A stretch of 64,000 bases of DNA, taken from assembly GCF_000014565.1 (NCBI RefSeq), contig NC_008268.1, forward strand, positions 4,716,501 to 4,780,500, read 5' to 3'. Shown piece by piece: positions 34,282 through 43,179 of this stretch (position 1 is the first letter of the stretch; the number at the start of each line of letters is the position of its first letter). A program made the position numbers and the translations under genes. The stretch comes from Rhodococcus jostii RHA1 (GTDB lineage: Bacteria; Actinomycetota; Actinomycetes; Mycobacteriales; Mycobacteriaceae). Under the pieces are notes generated by a model that did not search any database, was not told the DNA's origin, and saw only the letters and a list, made by a program, of their open reading frames with translations.

Positions 34282-36993
34282 TCACGGGCGCGGGAGCGCA
34301 CGCCAGACGGCGGCGGGGGTCATCGGGATCCGACGGAGCCGGGCGCCGGTGGCGTCCGCGATCGCATTGGCCAGGGCAGGGGCCACCGGGTTGTACGGGG
34401 ACTCGCTCATCGACTTGGCGCCGTGCGGGCCCAGTTCGTCGTAGGTGTCCGCGAAGTAGACCTCGGTGTCCGGCACGTCCACGAGCTGCGGGAGGTGATA
34501 ATTCCGGAGCTGCGGGTTGAGCACCGTCCCGGCGCCGTCGAGCAGGATCTCCTCGTACAGTGCGCTGCCGATCGCCTGCGCGACGCCGCCCTCGACCTGC
34601 CCGCGGCACTGCTGCGGGTTGAGGACCGTACCCGCATCCGCCGCCTGGATGGACTGCAGGATGCGGACCTCCCCGGTGACGGTGTCGACGGCCACCCGGA
34701 ACGCGTGCACGTTGAACACCACCGAGCGGGGGGTGCCATCGTGCCTGCCCTCGGCGCGGATCGGTCCCTCGGGCACCAGCTTGTCGAGTTCGACGACCCG
34801 CCCAGCCACCTCGACGGCCTCGGGTGTCAGCGCGCAGTCGGCGTCCTCGGTCGCACCCGCGACGCGGCGAGCAACCTCGAACAGCTGCTCCCGTAACCGG
34901 GTTCCCGCAAGATGGACCGCCTTCCCGGCGACCACCGTGCCTGCCGAACCGAACGCGCCGGTGTCGTGCGCGGCGACGTCGGTGTCGGACTGCAGCACGC
35001 TGATCCGGTCGGCGGTGGTGCCCAACGCGGACGCGGCGAGCTGGGCGTGGACGGTGGTGGTGCCGTTGCCGAACTCCGCGGTGCCCACCCGCAGTTCGTA
35101 CCGGCCACCTTCGACGAGGGTGCAGGACACGTCCGCGAAGTGCCCCCGCGGCGGAATGGTCGCGATCATCGACGCCGCCATGCCCTCACCGACCCGCCAC
35201 TGCGGGCCGTCCGGCGGGCGCACGTCGTTGCCGCGGCGCAGCGCGGCCTCCGCCAGGTCGAGGCATTGATCGAGTCCGTAACTGCCGTATGTGAGGTCGC
35301 CGTGCTCCACCTCGGCGTCGACGAAATCGTCACCCGGAACGACCACGTTGCGGCGGCGCAGTTCGAACGGATCGATGCCCAGCTGCGTCGCCAGCTGATC
35401 GAGCGCGGATTCCACCGCGAAGATGACCTGGCCCAGACCGTAGCCGCGGAACGCCCCGGACGGCAGGTTGTTGGTGTAGACGGCCTGGGCGTCCACCCGC
35501 TTGTTCGGCGACCGGTACAGGGCAACGGATTCGCTGCAGCCGTGGAACATCACGCCCACCGAATGATTGCCGTACGCACCGGCGTCCGAGAGCACGTCGA
35601 CGGCGAGCGCCGTCAGCTTTCCGTCGCCGTCGGCGCCGACCTTCACCGAGACCCGCATGGGATGCCGGCACGGGGCGATCGTGAACTGGTCGGAGCGGGT
35701 GAACTCGTACTGGACCGGTCTGCCGGTACGCAGAACGGCGAGGGCGACGAGATCCTCGACCAGCATTTCCTGTTTGGCGCCGAAGCCGCCCCCGATGCGG
35801 GCGGTGAACACCCGGACCTGTGAGCGGTCGCGCGAGAACAGGTGGGCGAGTTCGTCGCGGACGAGGAAGGGCACCTGGGTGCTGCTGCGGAGGGTGAGAC
35901 GCCCGTCGGAGTCGAGCCAGCCGATGGCCGAGTGGGTTTCGAGATGCGCGTGCTGCACGCGTTGCGTCTGCCACGTGCCCTCCACCACGGCACCCGTGTC
36001 CCGCGCCGCCGCGAGCCCGGCAGCGAGGTCGCCGACTTCGCCGTGGACTTCCGCCACCAGGTTCCGGGCCGGGTCCGCGATCCGGGAATCGGCGCCCTTG
36101 TCACCGTGCAGCAGGGGGGCACCGGGACGGCGTGCCAGGTCGGGATCGAAGACCGCTTCCAGTACTTCGTACTCCACGTCGATCAGTTCCACTGCACGCC
36201 GGGCGATGTCGACGGAGTCGGCCACGACGGCCGCGACCCGTTGCCCCCGGAACCGGAGGATCGTGTCGAACACGTAGGTGTCGTCGGGGTCGTCGGTGCG
36301 GAACTCGTGGCGGGCCGTGGAGAAGGCGACGTCGGGACTGTCGCGGTGGGTGAGCACCGCGTGGACGCCGGGCAGCCTCTCCGCGGCGGACGTGTCGAGT
36401 CGGGTGATGCGGGCGTGCGCATGCGGGCTGCCGAGTATCTGGATGTGCGTCAGACCCTCGACGGCCAGGTCGAGTGTGTAGGGCTCGGCGCCGCACACCA
36501 CCCGGGCGGCGGCGGGCGCGGGAATGGACCGGCCGAACGACTCACCGGCACGGTCCGATTCGGTGGTGCACACGCCGCCGACAGCGTCGCGAATGGCGCG
36601 ATAGCCGGTGCAGCGGCACAGATTTCCCTTCAGTGAGCGCGGCAGGTCGGCGCGTTGACCGGAGTCGAGCGCGGACGCGGTCACGACAATCCCGGGTGTA
36701 CAGAACCCGCACTGGAAGCCCGCCGCGTCGACGAACTGCTGCTGCACGGGGTGGAGTCGGTCGGGACTGCCGAGACCGGCCGCAGTGGTCACCTCGCGGT
36801 TCTCGGCGCGGTGCGCCGGCACCACACACGAGTGCACCGGGACGCCGTCGAGCAGTACGGAACAGGCGCCGCAATCGCCGGCGTCGCAGCCCTTCTTGAC
36901 CGCGAACCGCTGCTGTTCCCGCAGGAAGGTGCGCAGGCACTGACCGGGCCGGGGGTCGGCATCCACCGACTGTCCGTCGACCGTCAACTTCAT
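34282..36993 (-). CDS. Xanthine dehydrogenase, fused [2Fe-2S] and molybdopterin subunits
   Basis: The 903-residue chain oxidises hypoxanthine/xanthine to urate. Residues 1-150 are the iron-sulphur module: plant-type cluster Cys36, 41, 44, 56 and second cluster Cys95, 98, 126, 128. The molybdopterin domain follows from about residue 160 (VRTGRPVQYEF-type block, FGAKQEMLVED, GYGLGQVIFAVESALDQLA, QVEGGVAQAIG). These parts are usually separate genes in CO-dehydrogenase-type enzymes; the FAD subunit is the separate upstream gene, overlapping as ATGA. Purine context supports xanthine as substrate. Confidence 0.85.
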   Translation of the reverse strand: MKLTVDGQSVDADPRPGQCLRTFLREQQRFAVKKGCDAGDCGACSVLLDGVPVHSCVVPAHRAENREVTTAAGLGSPDRLHPVQQQFVDAAGFQCGFCTPGIVVTASALDSGQRADLPRSLKGNLCRCTGYRAIRDAVGGVCTTESDRAGESFGRSIPAPAAARVVCGAEPYTLDLAVEGLTHIQILGSPHAHARITRLDTSAAERLPGVHAVLTHRDSPDVAFSTARHEFRTDDPDDTYVFDTILRFRGQRVAAVVADSVDIARRAVELIDVEYEVLEAVFDPDLARRPGAPLLHGDKGADSRIADPARNLVAEVHGEVGDLAAGLAAARDTGAVVEGTWQTQRVQHAHLETHSAIGWLDSDGRLTLRSSTQVPFLVRDELAHLFSRDRSQVRVFTARIGGGFGAKQEMLVEDLVALAVLRTGRPVQYEFTRSDQFTIAPCRHPMRVSVKVGADGDGKLTALAVDVLSDAGAYGNHSVGVMFHGCSESVALYRSPNKRVDAQAVYTNNLPSGAFRGYGLGQVIFAVESALDQLATQLGIDPFELRRRNVVVPGDDFVDAEVEHGDLTYGSYGLDQCLDLAEAALRRGNDVRPPDGPQWRVGEGMAASMIATIPPRGHFADVSCTLVEGGRYELRVGTAEFGNGTTTVHAQLAASALGTTADRISVLQSDTDVAAHDTGAFGSAGTVVAGKAVHLAGTRLREQLFEVARRVAGATEDADCALTPEAVEVAGRVVELDKLVPEGPIRAEGRHDGTPRSVVFNVHAFRVAVDTVTGEVRILQSIQAADAGTVLNPQQCRGQVEGGVAQAIGSALYEEILLDGAGTVLNPQLRNYHLPQLVDVPDTEVYFADTYDELGPHGAKSMSESPYNPVAPALANAIADATGARLRRIPMTPAAVWRALPRP

Positions 36994-37799
36994 TCCAGCT
37001 CCCTCCTGATCTCCTCGGCGAGTACTCGCGTGACGTGACGCCGCCAGTCCGCGGCGCCATGCGCGTCGGTCAGGTAGTCGTCGGGGGAGATCCGTTCCGA
37101 CAGGGACTCGCTCACCACGTCGGGGCCGGGAACGGCGGGGAAGCGGAGGACGAACGGGCGGACGGTCGACGCGGTGACGGTCAGCGCGAAACCGTCCGCG
37201 TCGACCCGTCCGGCCAGCAGCGCGCCGGACCGTCCGAGCGGCGAGTACGCGATCTTGCGCAGCGACGTGCGGCCCCGCAACGCGCTGGCGGGGAGGTGGA
37301 TGCTGCGGATCAGGTCACCGGCTCCGAGCACCGTGCGACCGGCATCGGTGACGAATCGGTCGACCGGAACCCGGCGATCGTCCCCGTCGGCCGTCCAGAT
37401 CAGGAGTTCGGCGTCGAGCGCGCAGCACAGCGTGATCATGGCCCCGGCCGGGAGCGCCAGCGCGAGGTTGCCGCCGACGGTCGCGGTGTGCCAGATCTTC
37501 CACGATGCGACCAGGGACTCGGCGCACGGACGGAACAGGCTCGTCGCCGTCCACTCGGCGGGAAGCGGTGCGTTGCAGAGGTTCTCGATGGTGCACGTCG
37601 CGGCGAGCTCGAGTCCGTCGTCGTGGACGGTGATCGCAGGCCAGTCGAGGGTGGTCAGGTCCACCAATCGGGTCACCGTCGGCTGGGGTTCCGAATACAG
37701 CCAGGTTCCGCCCGCCAGGAACGCCGTTCCGGGTTCCGGGGCCGGCAGGTCGTCACGGCTGCGCGGCACCGAGAGTTCCGTCACGAACGACAGATCCAT
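36990..37799 (-). CDS. Xanthine dehydrogenase FAD-binding subunit
   Basis: The 269-residue protein has the FAD motifs FLAGGTWLYSEP and TATVGGNLALALPAGAMI of the CoxM/XdhB family. It would pass electrons from the iron-sulphur clusters to NAD+ through FAD. Its stop overlaps the start of the fused Mo/FeS gene (ATGA) and it begins four bases after the deaminase gene, so it is inside the same operon. Confidence 0.85.
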   Translation of the reverse strand: MDLSFVTELSVPRSRDDLPAPEPGTAFLAGGTWLYSEPQPTVTRLVDLTTLDWPAITVHDDGLELAATCTIENLCNAPLPAEWTATSLFRPCAESLVASWKIWHTATVGGNLALALPAGAMITLCCALDAELLIWTADGDDRRVPVDRFVTDAGRTVLGAGDLIRSIHLPASALRGRTSLRKIAYSPLGRSGALLAGRVDADGFALTVTASTVRPFVLRFPAVPGPDVVSESLSERISPDDYLTDAHGAADWRRHVTRVLAEEIRRELE

Positions 37800-37803
37800 C
37801 GAC

Positions 37804-39171
37804 TCACCCCGCCTTACGCACCAGGGCCCGGTGGGCCTGCTCGACCTCCGCGGCGACGTTCTCCTCGTTCACGGTGATCACTCTCCCACGCTCGACGACG
37901 GCCCGCCCGTTCACCAGAAGCAACTCCAGCGGCGGTGTGACTCCGAGCACGAGCGCCGCCACCGGGTCGGTGATGCCGGAATGTGCGAGGGTGTCGACCC
38001 GCCACAGTGCGAGATCGGCCAGTTTGCCGGGCTCGAGGGAGCCGAGTTCGTCCTCCCTGCCGAGGACCCGGGCCCCGCCGCGGGTGGCGAGTTCGAGGGC
38101 GGTGCGCACCGTCATCTCGCCCGGGCCGCCGCGGGCCCGGGCGAACAGCACGGCGTGCCGGGCCTCCTCGAGCATGTTGCACGCCTCGTTGCTGGCGGCG
38201 CCGTCGACTCCGAGCCCCAGCGGAACCCCCGCTGCGTGGAGATCCTTGGCGCGGGCGATCCCGGCGCCGAGGCGGGCATTGGACGTGGGGCAGTGGGCCG
38301 CCCCGGTTCCGGTGCCTGCCATCGCCGCGATCGCGACGTCGTCCAGGTGGACGGCATGCGCGTACCAGACGTCGGGGCCCACCCAGCCGAGTTGCTCCAT
38401 GTACTGCACCGGGGTGCAGCCGAACCGCTCGTGGCAGAAGTCCTGCTCGTCAAGGGTTTCCGCGAGATGGGTGTGCAGCCGCACGCCTGCCGAACGGGCC
38501 AGGGCCGCGGCCTCGGTCAGGAGGTCGCCGGTGACGGAGAACGGCGAGCAGGGGGCCACCGCGATCCTCAGCATCGAGTCGGGAGCCGGGTCGTGCCAGC
38601 GGTCGATGACGTCCTGGGTGCCCTTCAGAACGTCCTCGAGACGCTCCACCACCGAATCCGGTGGCAGCCCGCCCTGACTGTGGCCGAGGTCCATCGACCC
38701 TCGGCTGGGGTGGAATCGGAGCCCGACGGTCTGCGCGGCCTCGATCTCGGCGCCGAACACGTCGCCGCCGTCGCGTGGCACGACGTAGTGGTGGTCCGTA
38801 GTGGTCGTGCACCCGTGCTTCGCCAGCCAGGCGAGACCGCCGGTGGCGGCGGTCCGGACGGCGTCGGCGTCGATGCCCGCCCAGATCGGGTAGAGGGTGG
38901 TCAGCCAGCCGAACAGGGTGTCGTCGGCGGCGAGCCCGCGGGTGATCCACTGGTACAGGTGATGGTGCGTGTTCACCAGCCCGGGAGTGAGCAGGCAACC
39001 CCGTCCGTCGACCACCCGCGCACCGTCGATCACGGGCGCGCGGCCGGCACCGACGTCGACGATGCGGTTGCCCCGCACGACGACGTACCCGTCCGGGTAC
39101 TCGGTGCCCGCCGCGTCGACAGTGGCGACGTACGCGCCGGAGACGACGACGGTACCCGGGCCGGCGTTCAT
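37804..39171 (-). CDS. 8-oxoguanine/guanine deaminase-like amidohydrolase
   Basis: The 455-residue amidohydrolase (ATG 39171, TGATG overlap with uricase) has the metal motif NTHHHLYQW (His69, His71), HTHLAETLDEQ, and GLGVDGAASNEACNM. It resembles AtzA/TrzN-related 8-oxoguanine deaminases, which feed uric acid or xanthine into the pathway. Position between uricase and xanthine dehydrogenase supports purine use. It could equally be a guanine deaminase. Confidence 0.82.
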   Translation of the reverse strand: MNAGPGTVVVSGAYVATVDAAGTEYPDGYVVVRGNRIVDVGAGRAPVIDGARVVDGRGCLLTPGLVNTHHHLYQWITRGLAADDTLFGWLTTLYPIWAGIDADAVRTAATGGLAWLAKHGCTTTTDHHYVVPRDGGDVFGAEIEAAQTVGLRFHPSRGSMDLGHSQGGLPPDSVVERLEDVLKGTQDVIDRWHDPAPDSMLRIAVAPCSPFSVTGDLLTEAAALARSAGVRLHTHLAETLDEQDFCHERFGCTPVQYMEQLGWVGPDVWYAHAVHLDDVAIAAMAGTGTGAAHCPTSNARLGAGIARAKDLHAAGVPLGLGVDGAASNEACNMLEEARHAVLFARARGGPGEMTVRTALELATRGGARVLGREDELGSLEPGKLADLALWRVDTLAHSGITDPVAALVLGVTPPLELLLVNGRAVVERGRVITVNEENVAAEVEQAHRALVRKAG

Positions 39172-40082
39172 CAGCTGAGCCAGCCCGCGTACGCCGACCA
39201 GGCGGGTCCGGCGTCCGGAGCGTCGGACCGCTGCACCGTCGCCTGGATCAGGCCGTAGGGGCGGTCGGCGGCGTGGAATACCTCGTTGTCGTTCTCCACA
39301 CCGAAGCGGGCGAGGTCGTGGGCGAAGTGGTGCTTGTTCGGCGCGGACAGGCGCACTTCCGCGAGCACGGGGTAGCGTTCGAGGATCGCCTTGCCGATCT
39401 CGTACAGCGTCTGCTGGAGTGCGAGCGAGTGTACGGTGGCGAACGTCGCGACGATCCGCTCCTTGATGCCGGCGTAGACACCGTTCCAGTCCACGTCGGT
39501 GGTGACGAACCGCCATTGCACGACAAGCGAAGTCGCCATCACGCGGTCGTGGGTCTCCTCGAGGATCGTGTACTCGTCCTTCAGGAATCCGAAGAACTCG
39601 CTGCCCGTGGACTTGAGGATCACCAGATCCTTCAGCCCGCCGACCACCCACGTGCCGTCGCCGTCGACGGTGATCGCCGCGGTGCGCACCTCCTCACCCT
39701 TGCGCACCCAGGTGTGGTCGTGCTCCGCTCCGTCGACCACCGCGCGCTGCCAGGCGTATTCCTCGATCTCGATGCGGGCGCCCTCGACCGGGGCCACGTC
39801 GTCCACGAAGTGCCGTGCCAGCGTGAGCCCGTACTCCTCGATGGAGTCGAGTCCCTTCTCCTTCGCGTAGGAGAACGCCGTCTGCTTCTGGGTGTCGGTG
39901 GGCAGCACCGAACTCTGGTCGCCGGCGAGATGCGCCGCCGAGAAGTCGCCGCGCAGGCAGGTCGACACGCTCACGTCCCGGATCTCGTGCCGGGGGGTGT
40001 CGCGGTAGATCCGCACGATGCGGTTCTCGGCTTTGCCGTACTGGTGGTCGCCCAGGACGATGGCGCCGGTGAGGTCGGTCAT
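39171..40082 (-). CDS. uox: Urate oxidase (uricase)
   Basis: The 303-residue cofactor-free oxidase converts urate to 5-hydroxyisourate. Family blocks: VLGDHQYGKAENRIVRIYRD, TDTQKQTAFSYAKEKG with the catalytic Lys/Thr pair, LVVQWRFVTTDVDWNG and LSAPNKHHFAHDLARFG with the conserved His. It starts three bases after the hydroxyisourate hydrolase stop. Confidence 0.93.
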   Translation of the reverse strand: MTDLTGAIVLGDHQYGKAENRIVRIYRDTPRHEIRDVSVSTCLRGDFSAAHLAGDQSSVLPTDTQKQTAFSYAKEKGLDSIEEYGLTLARHFVDDVAPVEGARIEIEEYAWQRAVVDGAEHDHTWVRKGEEVRTAAITVDGDGTWVVGGLKDLVILKSTGSEFFGFLKDEYTILEETHDRVMATSLVVQWRFVTTDVDWNGVYAGIKERIVATFATVHSLALQQTLYEIGKAILERYPVLAEVRLSAPNKHHFAHDLARFGVENDNEVFHAADRPYGLIQATVQRSDAPDAGPAWSAYAGWLS

Positions 40083-40085
40083 TCT

Positions 40086-40415
40086 TCAGCTCCCGCGGTA
40101 GGTGGAATAGGCATAGGGGGACAACAGCAACGGGACGTGGTAACCGCGCTGCGGGTCGTCGAGGACGAACGTGACGGAGACCTCCGGGTAGAACGTCTCC
40201 TGGCCGCGGGCGGCGAAGTACTCGCCGGTCTCGAAGACCAGCGAATAGGTGGCCGCGATCAGACCCTCGGGAGCGATCTCGGCTATGCGGCCGTCCGCAT
40301 CGGTCGACGCGCTCGCGATGACGTCGCGTTCAGGTGACAGCAGGTGAACGAACATCCCGGCCGCGGGTGTGCCGTCGGTGGCGTCGAGCACATGGGTGCT
40401 GAGGATCTTGGACAT
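40086..40415 (-). CDS. uraH: 5-Hydroxyisourate hydrolase
   Basis: The 109-residue transthyretin-like protein (ATG 40415) has the N-terminal LSTHVLDATDGTPA with catalytic His and the C-terminal signature ending HVPLLLSPYAYSTYRGS. It opens the uricase product to OHCU. Its start overlaps the OHCU decarboxylase stop by one base (TGATG), an overlap also used between uricase and the deaminase. Confidence 0.93.
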   Translation of the reverse strand: MSKILSTHVLDATDGTPAAGMFVHLLSPERDVIASASTDADGRIAEIAPEGLIAATYSLVFETGEYFAARGQETFYPEVSVTFVLDDPQRGYHVPLLLSPYAYSTYRGS

Positions 40416-40927
40416 CAGTGTTCGGTGTCTCCGATCTCGCCGAGAAGGCGTTCGAGGCGTATCCGGTTGATGGCGGCCAGTTCGGTCCGCAGGATCTTGC
40501 GCTCCGTCGCGCTGTCGTTGCCGAGGCGGTCGCGCAGCACGTCGAGCAGTTCCTGCGCCGACCGGCCGGACGCGCACACCAGGTAGACGTGCCCGAACTT
40601 CTGCTCGTACTCCTCGTTCCCGGCCCGCAGGCGCGCGCGGACCACGTCGTCGGCGGAGGCGACCGCCGATTGTTCGCGAGCGGAGGACGGGTTGTCGGCC
40701 CGGTCGCCGATCCTCGGGTGGCCGGCCAGGGCCGCGTCGATCTCGGACTCCGTCAGGTCGCCGAGAACGTTGTCGGCGGCGGTGTACAGCGCGTCGGCGG
40801 ACGGAAACGGGCGGCCCGCGGCGACCCGCTCCGCCCACACCGCCGACGAGCAGCACTGCACGAGCAGATCGGCGGCCCGCGCGTCGCTCAGTGCGTTGAA
40901 CGCGATCAGGCCGGGCGGTTCGGTCAT
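40415..40927 (-). CDS. uraD: OHCU decarboxylase
   Basis: The 170-residue enzyme (ATG 40927) decarboxylates 2-oxo-4-hydroxy-4-carboxy-5-ureidoimidazoline to S-allantoin. Characteristic segments are GHPRIGDR (catalytic His), FGHVYLVCASGRSAQELLDVL and ERKILRTELAAINRIRLERL. It is probably the first gene of a tightly packed segment running to xanthine dehydrogenase; 44 bases separate it from the upstream amidohydrolase. Confidence 0.92.
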   Translation of the reverse strand: MTEPPGLIAFNALSDARAADLLVQCCSSAVWAERVAAGRPFPSADALYTAADNVLGDLTESEIDAALAGHPRIGDRADNPSSAREQSAVASADDVVRARLRAGNEEYEQKFGHVYLVCASGRSAQELLDVLRDRLGNDSATERKILRTELAAINRIRLERLLGEIGDTEH

Positions 40928-40971
40928 GAGGGCTCCTCGCTCGTGCGCCTTTTCGGTACCTCTGGCTACCA

Positions 40972-42291
40972 CTATGGCGCACCGGTGGCGGTCAATTCGG
41001 CGATAAGCCCCGCTTCGTCGACCCTGGTGCTGTGCCCGTCCCGGATCAGTACTTCGCCGTCGACCAGGACGGTGTCGACGATCTGCCGGCTCCCGGTGGT
41101 CAACAGCGTCGCGCCCGGATCGCGGACCGGCAGGCAACCGAAGTCGCGCTCGAAGCGGATCACGGTCAGGTCGGCTGGGCCACCGACGGAAACACCGTCC
41201 GGGCGGGACGCGAAACCGAGATTCCCGTTCGCGCCGTCCGTCGCGAGGTCCATCATGGCGTCGAATCCGAACAGGTCGGCCGTCTTGCGGTGGGCCCGCT
41301 GCACGTAGGCGCCCATGCGCAGCGTTTCGAGCATGTCCTGGGTGTCGTTGCTGGCGGCGCCGTCGACGCCGAGCCCGACCGCGATCCCCGCCTCGAGCAT
41401 CTCCGGGACGGGGGCGACACCGCTTCCGAGTCGCATGTTGCTCATCGGGTTGTACGAGACGGCCACACCGCAGCGGGCCAGCACCTCGCGCCCGTGGGCG
41501 TCGAGTTCGCAGCAGTGCACGGCGAGCAACCGGTCCCACAGGAACCCGTTCGTGTCGAGATAGTCGACCGCGCCTGCGCCGGCATGCTCACGGCACATCA
41601 CGTCGTCGGTGGGCGTCTCCAGCAGGTGGATCGACACGGTCATGTCGAGTTCGCCGGCGAACTGCCGCACCGCTGCCATCCCCTCCGGCGTCAGCGATCG
41701 GGGATTCGGGACGGCCAGACCGACCGTGACGCGTGTGCCGTCGGCCTGCTTGACCAGCTGGTCGGTGTGCTCGAGCACCCCGGCCAGCGGCTGCAGGAGG
41801 CGCGGGTCGACGCCCCACTTGCGCGTTGCGTCCGCCCGGTCCGCGACTCCGCGACCGAGGAGCGCCCGCACCCCGGTGTGCTCCAGGGCGCGCAGCACCG
41901 CGTCGTGCACGTCCGGAGACGGATGCGGCCACATGTGCTCGACCAGCGCCGTGGTGCCGCTGCGCAGGGCGTCGAGACTTGCGGCGACCGCGGCCAGATA
42001 CGCCCGCTCGGGGGTGATGACCGCGGACGCCTCACCCACGGTCAGCAGCCAGCTGAGCAGCGGCTGCCCCTCGCCGATGCCGCGCATCAACGACTGCTGC
42101 AGGTGGGTGTGGGTGTTGACGAATCCGGGGATCAGGTAGGCACCCGACCCGTCGACGGCCGTGGCCCCCGACGGCGCCGGAGCGGTCGGGCGGATCTCGG
42201 TGATCAGACCGTCGGCGATCAGGACGTCGCGGTGCGGCAGCCAGCTGCCGTTCGAGTAGACGGTGACATCGGAAATCAGATCGGCATGCAT
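40972..42291 (-). CDS. Amidohydrolase of the 8-oxoguanine deaminase/SsnA type
   Basis: The 439-residue protein is a second amidohydrolase (VNTHTHLQQSLMR with His61/His63; GLGVDGAASNDTQDML). I chose ATG 42291 because GGAGG (42298-42302) lies six bases upstream of it; ATG 42297 is directly against the same site. It is only moderately similar to the 37.8-39.2 kb paralogue, so the two probably have different purine or pterin-like substrates. Confidence 0.82.
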   Translation of the reverse strand: MHADLISDVTVYSNGSWLPHRDVLIADGLITEIRPTAPAPSGATAVDGSGAYLIPGFVNTHTHLQQSLMRGIGEGQPLLSWLLTVGEASAVITPERAYLAAVAASLDALRSGTTALVEHMWPHPSPDVHDAVLRALEHTGVRALLGRGVADRADATRKWGVDPRLLQPLAGVLEHTDQLVKQADGTRVTVGLAVPNPRSLTPEGMAAVRQFAGELDMTVSIHLLETPTDDVMCREHAGAGAVDYLDTNGFLWDRLLAVHCCELDAHGREVLARCGVAVSYNPMSNMRLGSGVAPVPEMLEAGIAVGLGVDGAASNDTQDMLETLRMGAYVQRAHRKTADLFGFDAMMDLATDGANGNLGFASRPDGVSVGGPADLTVIRFERDFGCLPVRDPGATLLTTGSRQIVDTVLVDGEVLIRDGHSTRVDEAGLIAELTATGAP

Positions 42292-42411
42292 CCGCATCCT
42301 CCATGGGTTCTCGGGAGTGCGGCTGGTTCGCGCCCGCCGGACACGGGTTCGCCCGTTGCTCGTTTCAGCCATGGGCAACGTGTTCCGAAATATAGGAGGC
42401 TCGTGTGTCCA

Positions 42412-43179
42412 TCAGATTTCCTGTGCGGAAACAGTTCTCGGACCGACCGAGGCGCAGAAGTCGACGAGTGCCGTGAGAAGGGCCGCGCGCGCCGACAGCT
42501 GCGGGGCGTGATCGCTGTCCAGCGTCACCACCTGCGCGCCCGGCACCCGGGCCTGCATCGCACGCTGCGTCACGAGCGGCACCGAACGGTCGAGCGTCGC
42601 CTCCACGTACAGGCGGGGGACGGAGCCGAACCGCTCCGGCGTCCACGCCGGGGCCATCAGACGTGCAGTCTCGAGTTGCGGCAGCAGCTTTCGCGCAGCA
42701 GCAATTGCAGCACCGGCCGACGACTCGTGAAAGAACACGGCGGCCGCCGCTTCCGGCGGCACGACGGTTCCGGACCCGTCGGGGGTGGACTCCAGCCAGG
42801 CCGAGATCCCGACCGGTTCCGGTAGACCCAGGTCTCCGCAGAGGTCGCCGAAAGTGCTTCCCGAGGGCAGCATCATTCCGGCGACGTACGCCATACCCGA
42901 GATCCGGTGCGGAAGGCGTTCGGCCACCTGGGTGGCCACGATGCCGCCTCCGGAGTGGCCGACCACGAACACGGGCCCGTCCAGCGAATCGATATGTGCG
43001 ACCACCACATCCGCGACGTCGTCCAGATCGGTTCGCGCGCCGTCCGGCCAGCTCCCCACGCCGGGAAGATCGAGCGGGTGCGGCTCGTACCCGCTGTTGC
43101 GCAACGGCTCCAGAAGTGTGTCCCACACCCAGCTGCCCGCCCACGCGCCGTGAATCAATACGACGTGCCCACGATTCAC
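42412..43179 (-). CDS. α/β hydrolase, esterase type
   Basis: The 255-residue hydrolase has HGAWAGSWVWDTLLEPL at the oxyanion side, nucleophile GHSGGG, and His in SDHAPQLSA, as in the methyl-esterase/EstC-like branch. The start overlaps the dioxygenase stop (ATGA), so it is co-translated with it. It may process that dioxygenase's product; the substrate is unknown. Confidence 0.8.
   Translation of the reverse strand: MNRGHVVLIHGAWAGSWVWDTLLEPLRNSGYEPHPLDLPGVGSWPDGARTDLDDVADVVVAHIDSLDGPVFVVGHSGGGIVATQVAERLPHRISGMAYVAGMMLPSGSTFGDLCGDLGLPEPVGISAWLESTPDGSGTVVPPEAAAAVFFHESSAGAAIAAARKLLPQLETARLMAPAWTPERFGSVPRLYVEATLDRSVPLVTQRAMQARVPGAQVVTLDSDHAPQLSARAALLTALVDFCASVGPRTVSAQEI

Noticed and set aside
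41032..42825. A 597-residue plus-strand frame across the second amidohydrolase and hydrolase
   Set aside because: It crosses two well-supported minus-strand genes and has no recognisable domain.
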